Shown here: positions 60,205 through 64,000 of the stretch, one piece after another
How the letters are laid out: the number at the start of each line of letters is the position of its first letter
Numbering within the stretch: position 1 is the first letter of the stretch
Notes under the pieces: generated by a model
Database searches by the model: none
Told to the model about the DNA's origin: nothing
The model's input: the letters and a program-made list of their open reading frames with translations, nothing else
Assembly (NCBI RefSeq): GCF_000330705.1
Contig: NZ_ANAM01000008.1
Coordinates: 806,001 to 870,000 of the forward strand
Length of the DNA stretch: 64,000 bases
Direction of reading: 5' to 3'
Source: Salinicoccus carnicancri Crm
Lineage (GTDB): Bacteria; Bacillota; Bacilli; Staphylococcales; Salinicoccaceae
Made by a program: the position numbers and the translations under genes

Positions 60205-61806
60205 ATGAATTGGAATACAGAAAGTCAACTGGAGGACCTTATATGCCAGCTGGTTTCATGGGACAGCAGGACCGGCACCGAAGGGGAGGTCCTTTTCCCG
60301 TATAAGCTCAAAGATGAACTGTTCAAGCTGGATTATTTTATGGATAACCCCGGATTCCTTGAGCTCCATGATGCCGGCAGGGAACGGAATGCCCTATCAG
60401 GGCTCTATAGGTCCGGACAGACTGACAGGACGATTGTACTGATCAGCCACTTTGACACTGTACATACGAAAGAATTCGGTTCCAGAAGCCGGTTCGCGTT
60501 CTCACCGCGTGAACTGACCCAGCACTTCCGGGAAAAGATGAATGACTTCTCCGAAGAAGTGAAGGAAGATATAAAATCCGGCGACTATCTTTTCGGACGT
60601 GGAACGATGGACATGAAGATGGGACTCGCTCTCCACATCCACCTGCTTGAAAAGGCAATACAGGAAAGATGGCCGGTCAATCTTCTTCTCCTCACAGTGC
60701 CGGATGAGGAAGTGGATTCCGCCGGTATGCGGACAGCTGTTGAAAAGCTTGATGGATTAAAGAGAAAACACGGCCTGGATATATCCCTTTTCCTGAACAG
60801 TGAACCGAGCTTCACCCAGAGGCCGGAAGATCCAAACTACTATATATACTCAGGCTCCATCGGGAAAATCATGCCTTCGGCACTCTTCTATGGAATCGAG
60901 ACCCACGCAGGGGAACCGCTCCGTGGTTTGAACGCCTATTATATGGCATCATTTCTCAATCAGAAGATGGAGTTCACGGATGCTTTCTCCGAGGAGGAAT
61001 ACGGTGAGAAGACACCGCTGCCCCTGACACTGAAAAGCTATGATCTGAAAGAAGACTATTCCACCCAGACGTCACATCATGTCGCTTCCCTGTATAATGT
61101 CTTTACCATGAGGCAGAATGCAGAGGATATTTTCGTCAAATACGACTTCCTGGCCAAAGAAGCCATGAAGGAATGCCAGGAGCAATACGAAATGATCTGC
61201 CGTCGGGAGAACACCCGGCCGGTCGGGCAGATCAGAACGATGAGCTACCGCGAGCTTTACGAATACACACTGAAAAAACTCGGGGCTGAGAAGACGGATG
61301 CCATCATCGATATCTATGTGGACCGGGACGACTTGGACGACCGGGAAAAATCCATGAGGATTGCCAATCGGATGGTCACACATTGCAAGGAACTTGTCCC
61401 GCTTGCCGTAACTTTATTCGCGCCGCCCTACTATCCTTCAGTGAATGCCTCCGAAGATGGCCTGATCAGGGATATCGTCGGTTACACAAAGAGCTATATG
61501 GCGGAGCACCATTCGATCGACCCGATTGAAGTCCACTACTTCAACGGCATATCCGACCTCAGCTATGTAACGTACGACAGCCACGATGACAGCTGGGAAA
61601 CCTACCGGAACAATACGCCGGTATGGGACCGGACATATACGGTTCCATTCGAGGAGATGCAGAAACTCCAGGTGCCATTCATCAACATCGGTCCGTTTGG
61701 AAAGGACGCACATAAGCTGACAGAACGGCTTCATAGGAAAAACGCCTTCCAAGTAACACCTGAGCTGCTTGAAAATATATTGAAAGAATTCTTTTGGGAA
61801 GCATGA
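60205..61806 (+). CDS. RocB-like M20 family peptidase/deacylase
   Basis: A 533-residue member of the M20 metallopeptidase family, of the RocB type found in arginine catabolism operons. Metal-site motifs are SHFDTVH (His82, Asp84), GRGTMDMKMG (Asp136) and TVPDEEVDSAG (Glu168-Glu169). The middle region is the lid domain. Further RocB-like blocks include HYFNGISDLSY and PFINIGPFGKDAHK. The exact reaction of RocB is not established; the family removes acyl or peptidyl groups. No rocF, rocD or rocA is nearby, and an amino acid symporter follows 36 bp downstream, suggesting peptide or N-acyl amino acid use. GGGGAGA precedes the ATG. Confidence 0.85.
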   Translation: MNWNTESQLEDLICQLVSWDSRTGTEGEVLFPYKLKDELFKLDYFMDNPGFLELHDAGRERNALSGLYRSGQTDRTIVLISHFDTVHTKEFGSRSRFAFSPRELTQHFREKMNDFSEEVKEDIKSGDYLFGRGTMDMKMGLALHIHLLEKAIQERWPVNLLLLTVPDEEVDSAGMRTAVEKLDGLKRKHGLDISLFLNSEPSFTQRPEDPNYYIYSGSIGKIMPSALFYGIETHAGEPLRGLNAYYMASFLNQKMEFTDAFSEEEYGEKTPLPLTLKSYDLKEDYSTQTSHHVASLYNVFTMRQNAEDIFVKYDFLAKEAMKECQEQYEMICRRENTRPVGQIRTMSYRELYEYTLKKLGAEKTDAIIDIYVDRDDLDDREKSMRIANRMVTHCKELVPLAVTLFAPPYYPSVNASEDGLIRDIVGYTKSYMAEHHSIDPIEVHYFNGISDLSYVTYDSHDDSWETYRNNTPVWDRTYTVPFEEMQKLQVPFINIGPFGKDAHKLTERLHRKNAFQVTPELLENILKEFFWEA

Positions 61807-61842
61807 CAGGATCAGCAACTGAAATCGTAAAGGGGACTTATT

Positions 61843-63243
61843 ATGGAATTTATCACAGCAGTATCAGATTTTCTCTGGGGATATCCGGTTGTAATCATCT
61901 TACTCCTGACAAGTATATACCTCACTGTCAAACTGAAGTTTTTCCAGTTCAGATACCCGGTTCACATATTCAAACAGACTGTCGGTCAGATCGGCAGGAA
62001 AACCAGGGGGGACGGCACAGTCACCCCTTTCCAGACGCTGACCACAGCCCTCAGTTCGACGATCGGCGCCGCCAACATCGTCGGTGTACCTGTAGCCATC
62101 ATGCTCGGCGGTCCGGGTGCGGTATTCTGGATGTGGGTCATCGCCATACTCGGCATGGGGCTAAAATTCGGTGAAATCACTCTAGGTGCCCACTACAGGG
62201 AGAAGAATGCGATCGGCGAATATGTCGGCGGCCCGACATACTATATGAAAAACGGCATAAAGTGGCCGCTGATCGGTAAAATACTCGCCGGCTGGTATGC
62301 CATCTTCCTGATTCTCGAACTCATTCCGAGCATCATGGTGCAGAGCAATTCGGTTGCCAGTACGATTGAGGACACATTCGCTCTGAGCCCGCTTGTTACG
62401 GGTATCGTCGTTGCATTCTTCGTCGGGATTGTCGTATTCGGCGGCATCAAGCGTATCGGCGCAGTCAGCTCGATATTCGTCCCTGCAATGGCGCTGTTAT
62501 ACATCATTGCCGGACTCATCGTCATACTGATGAATGTGCAGGCGATACCTGCGGCATTCGCGCTGATCTTCACAGAAGCATTCAACCCGACCGCAGCGCT
62601 CGGCGGCGGCGCAGGCGCCGTGCTTGCAGAAACCATACGCTGGGGATTCGCACGCGGCATCTACAGCAACGAAGCCGGACTCGGTACATCACCGATCGCC
62701 CATTCCGCAGCCAAGACAGATCACCCTGTCAGGCAGGCGCTATGGGGCGTCATTGAAGTCCTCGTGGATACACTGGTCATCTGTACAGTCACAGCGCTTG
62801 TCGTCATCGTTTCCGGCGTATGGCAGCATGAAGATGCCACAGACGGAAGTGTGAGAGAAGCACTCACCGCCCGCGCCTTCGGTGAAACATTCGGACCCGC
62901 AGGCAGCACGATGGTATCCCTCGCCCTGATCCTGTTCGTATTCTCCACAATCACCGTCGTCGTATTCTACGGCGCAAGACAGGCAGAGTATCTCTTCGGT
63001 TTGTGGGCAGGCACCGCGATGAAAACAGTGTATGTCATTTCAATCATAATCGGTGCCATCGGAGGGGCCACTACACTCTGGACCTTCCTCGACATCATGC
63101 TGTTCATGATCCTCCTGCCGAACATAATTGCAATTGTACTGATGTCGCCGAAAATAATCGAACTCAAAAATGAATACTTCAAGTCCGATCACTATTACAA
63201 AAAGGACATCAGGGAAGAAAAGGAATTGAAGGCAGGGAAATAA
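61843..63243 (+). CDS. AGCS family sodium:alanine/amino acid symporter
   Basis: A 466-residue, roughly 11-helix symporter of the AGCS family (AlsT/DagA). Typical motifs are FQTLTTALSSTIGAANIVGV, GPGAVFWMWVIAILGMGLKF, GGPTYYMKNG and RGIYSNEAGLGTSPIAHSAA. It imports alanine, glycine or related amino acids with sodium. GGGGAC precedes ATG 61843. It is the last gene of the FCD regulator-rocB-symporter run and ends at a hairpin terminator before the tandem repeat. Confidence 0.93.
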   Translation: MEFITAVSDFLWGYPVVIILLLTSIYLTVKLKFFQFRYPVHIFKQTVGQIGRKTRGDGTVTPFQTLTTALSSTIGAANIVGVPVAIMLGGPGAVFWMWVIAILGMGLKFGEITLGAHYREKNAIGEYVGGPTYYMKNGIKWPLIGKILAGWYAIFLILELIPSIMVQSNSVASTIEDTFALSPLVTGIVVAFFVGIVVFGGIKRIGAVSSIFVPAMALLYIIAGLIVILMNVQAIPAAFALIFTEAFNPTAALGGGAGAVLAETIRWGFARGIYSNEAGLGTSPIAHSAAKTDHPVRQALWGVIEVLVDTLVICTVTALVVIVSGVWQHEDATDGSVREALTARAFGETFGPAGSTMVSLALILFVFSTITVVVFYGARQAEYLFGLWAGTAMKTVYVISIIIGAIGGATTLWTFLDIMLFMILLPNIIAIVLMSPKIIELKNEYFKSDHYYKKDIREEKELKAGK

Positions 63244-63248
63244 AAGAG

Positions 63249-63282
63249 AGTCCGGCACCAGACACTGTTCTGGTACCGGACT
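63249..63282 (+). terminator. Terminator after the AGCS symporter
   Basis: AGTCCGGCACCAGA pairs with TCTGGTACCGGACT (one mismatch) around a 6-base loop, followed by TCTTTG. Confidence 0.7.
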
Positions 63283-63306
63283 TCTTTGTAGTTAATTTTT
63301 ATATTA

Positions 63307-63750
63307 GGCGGACACCGCTATTCCCGCCGTGTCCGGCATCGCTCTTTGGCGGACACCGCAACCTCCGCCGTGTCCGGTATCGCTCTTTGGCGGACACCGT
63401 AACCTCCGCCGTGTCCGGTATCGCTCTTTGGCGGACACCGCAACCTCCGCCGTGTCCGGTATCCCACTTTGGTGGACACCGTGATCTCCGCCGTGTCCGG
63501 TATCGCTCTTTGGCGGACACCGTAACCTCCGCCGTGTCCGGTATCGCTCTTTGGCGGACACCGCAACCTCCGCCGTGTCCGGTATCCCACTTTGGCGGAC
63601 ACCGTGATCTCCGCCGTGTCCGGTCCCCCTCTTTGGCGGACACCGCTATTCCCGCCGTGTCCGGTATCCCACTTTGGCGGACACCGCAATCTCCGCCGTG
63701 TCCGGTATCCCTCTTTGGCGGACACCGTGATCTCCGCCGTGTCCGGTATC
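63307..63750. repeat. Tandem array of a 41-bp near-palindromic unit, eleven copies
   Basis: Ten full 41-bp units and a partial eleventh follow head to tail with no spacers. The constant parts are GGCGGACACCG and CCGCCGTGTCCGG; the loop (CTATTC, CAACCT, TAACCT, TGATCT, CAATCT) and the linker before CTTT or ACTTT vary. In each unit GGACACCGC can pair with GCCGTGTCC (one mismatch). Units 3-5 are repeated as units 6-8, a 123-bp higher-order step. Because 41 is not a multiple of three and the unit lacks stops, several long open frames cross the array on both strands; I treat them as artefacts. It lies between two converging genes. Confidence 0.95.
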
Positions 63751-63770
63751 CGCACCCCTCCCCCCTCAAA

Positions 63771-63810
63771 ACACAGAAATCCCGGAACCGAAGTCCCGGG
63801 ATTTCTGTGT
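63771..63810 (-). terminator. Terminator of the RpiR-family gene
   Basis: ACACAGAAATCCCGG pairs with CCGGGATTTCTGTGT around a short loop; it lies just past the stop of the minus-strand gene. Confidence 0.8.
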
Positions 63811-63816
63811 ATCTGG

Positions 63817-64000
63817 CTAGTCCATCTTATAATCCTGGACTGCCTCGTGTGTATCATTGATCTTCTCAAAAATATCGTCACCTGATTTGATTGCCGTCCT
63901 CATGAAAAGCACATCGACCAGGTAGAGCTGTGAAATTCTTGCTGTCATCGTGCCAATTCGGATATTGTTCTCTTCGAGTGATGTACTCATGACGATGCTT
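63817..64000 (-). CDS. RpiR/MurR-family regulator, C-terminal part (5' end outside window)
   Basis: The frame reads in from the right edge and stops at 63817, giving about 61 C-terminal residues. The stretch TMTARISQLYLVDVLFMRTA followed by FEKINDTHEAVQDYKMD is typical of the end of the SIS domain in RpiR/MurR regulators, where the last helices pack against the sugar-phosphate site. The DNA-binding domain lies outside the window, so the call is by similarity of this tail only. Neighbours inside the window give no sugar-linked context. Confidence 0.65.
   Translation of the reverse strand, partial: SIVMSTSLEENNIRIGTMTARISQLYLVDVLFMRTAIKSGDDIFEKINDTHEAVQDYKMD

Noticed and set aside
63307-63750. 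CRISPR-like appearance of the repeat array
   Set aside because: Units are directly contiguous with no unique spacers, and no cas genes are present.
63299-63885. Several long open frames on both strands across the tandem repeat, rich in Arg, Pro and His
   Set aside because: The 41-bp unit has no stop in most frames and is not a multiple of three, so each frame cycles through the same translations. There is no ribosome site and the products are low complexity.

Overview
The window reads as chromosomal DNA of a moderate-G+C member of the Bacillales, most likely a Staphylococcaceae genus such as Salinicoccus or Jeotgalicoccus. This is inferred from gene content: a staphylococcal-type cadCA pair, a GlcT/PtsG antitermination pair, an S-box (SAM-I) leader before metNIQ, gltC-gltBA architecture, CcpA-type cre sites, AGGAGG ribosome binding sites and many U-tailed hairpin terminators. 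I see 53 protein genes (two cut by the window edges), no rRNA or tRNA genes, no transposase or integrase and no CRISPR array.

Layout. 0-7.5 kb is housekeeping: the 3' end of menC, a metallophosphoesterase, an aldo/keto reductase, a Gfo/Idh/MocA oxidoreductase, the cadC-cadA metal resistance operon and a CNNM/CorC-type protein. 7.6-19.4 kb is a tricarboxylate block: prpD and prpB family enzymes, a tripartite tricarboxylate transporter (tctCBA), a CitAB/DcuSR-type two-component system, a DASS transporter, a TcuA-type tricarballylate dehydrogenase and a divergent LysR regulator. 19.4-23.8 kb holds a siderophore-synthetase remnant, a 59-residue protein not recognised from any family, and glcT-ptsG. 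23.8-32.4 kb is a TAXI-TRAP transporter operon with a GntR/FCD regulator, GlcD/GlcF-type oxidase subunits and an L-2-hydroxyglutarate oxidase. It is followed by a paralogue of the GlcF C-terminal half that has lost nearly all its cluster-binding cysteines.

32.4-38.4 kb carries a YodB-like HxlR regulator, the SAM-riboswitch-controlled metNIQ operon, an MFS transporter and a second DASS transporter. 38.5-45.4 kb is gltD-gltB with divergent gltC. 45.5-52.3 kb has a tartrate/D-malate dehydrogenase with a third DASS transporter, then an LldR-controlled lactate permease plus an Mqo/Lqo family oxidoreductase. 52.5-55.9 kb has cstA, ilvE and a hydratase-family gene. 56-59.1 kb is a cupin plus a DctPQM TRAP transporter. 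59.5-63.2 kb is a divergent GntR/FCD regulator, a RocB-like peptidase and an AGCS amino acid symporter. The end is an eleven-copy 41-bp tandem repeat and the 3' end of an RpiR/MurR-family regulator.

The unifying theme is import and oxidation of small carboxylates. At least eight transport systems from six families (TTT, three DASS, TAXI-TRAP, DctPQM TRAP, LctP, CstA) sit within 52 kb. Most are paired with a catabolic enzyme and a dedicated regulator, and several promoters overlap predicted cre sites, which suggests use when glucose is absent. The most unusual items are the cysteine-stripped GlcF paralogue at 23.8-24.5 kb, the candidate 2-hydroxyglutarate operon, the prpDB/TTT/two-component block lacking prpC, and the near-palindromic 41-bp repeat array. 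All functional assignments come from reading sequence by eye; no database search was run.
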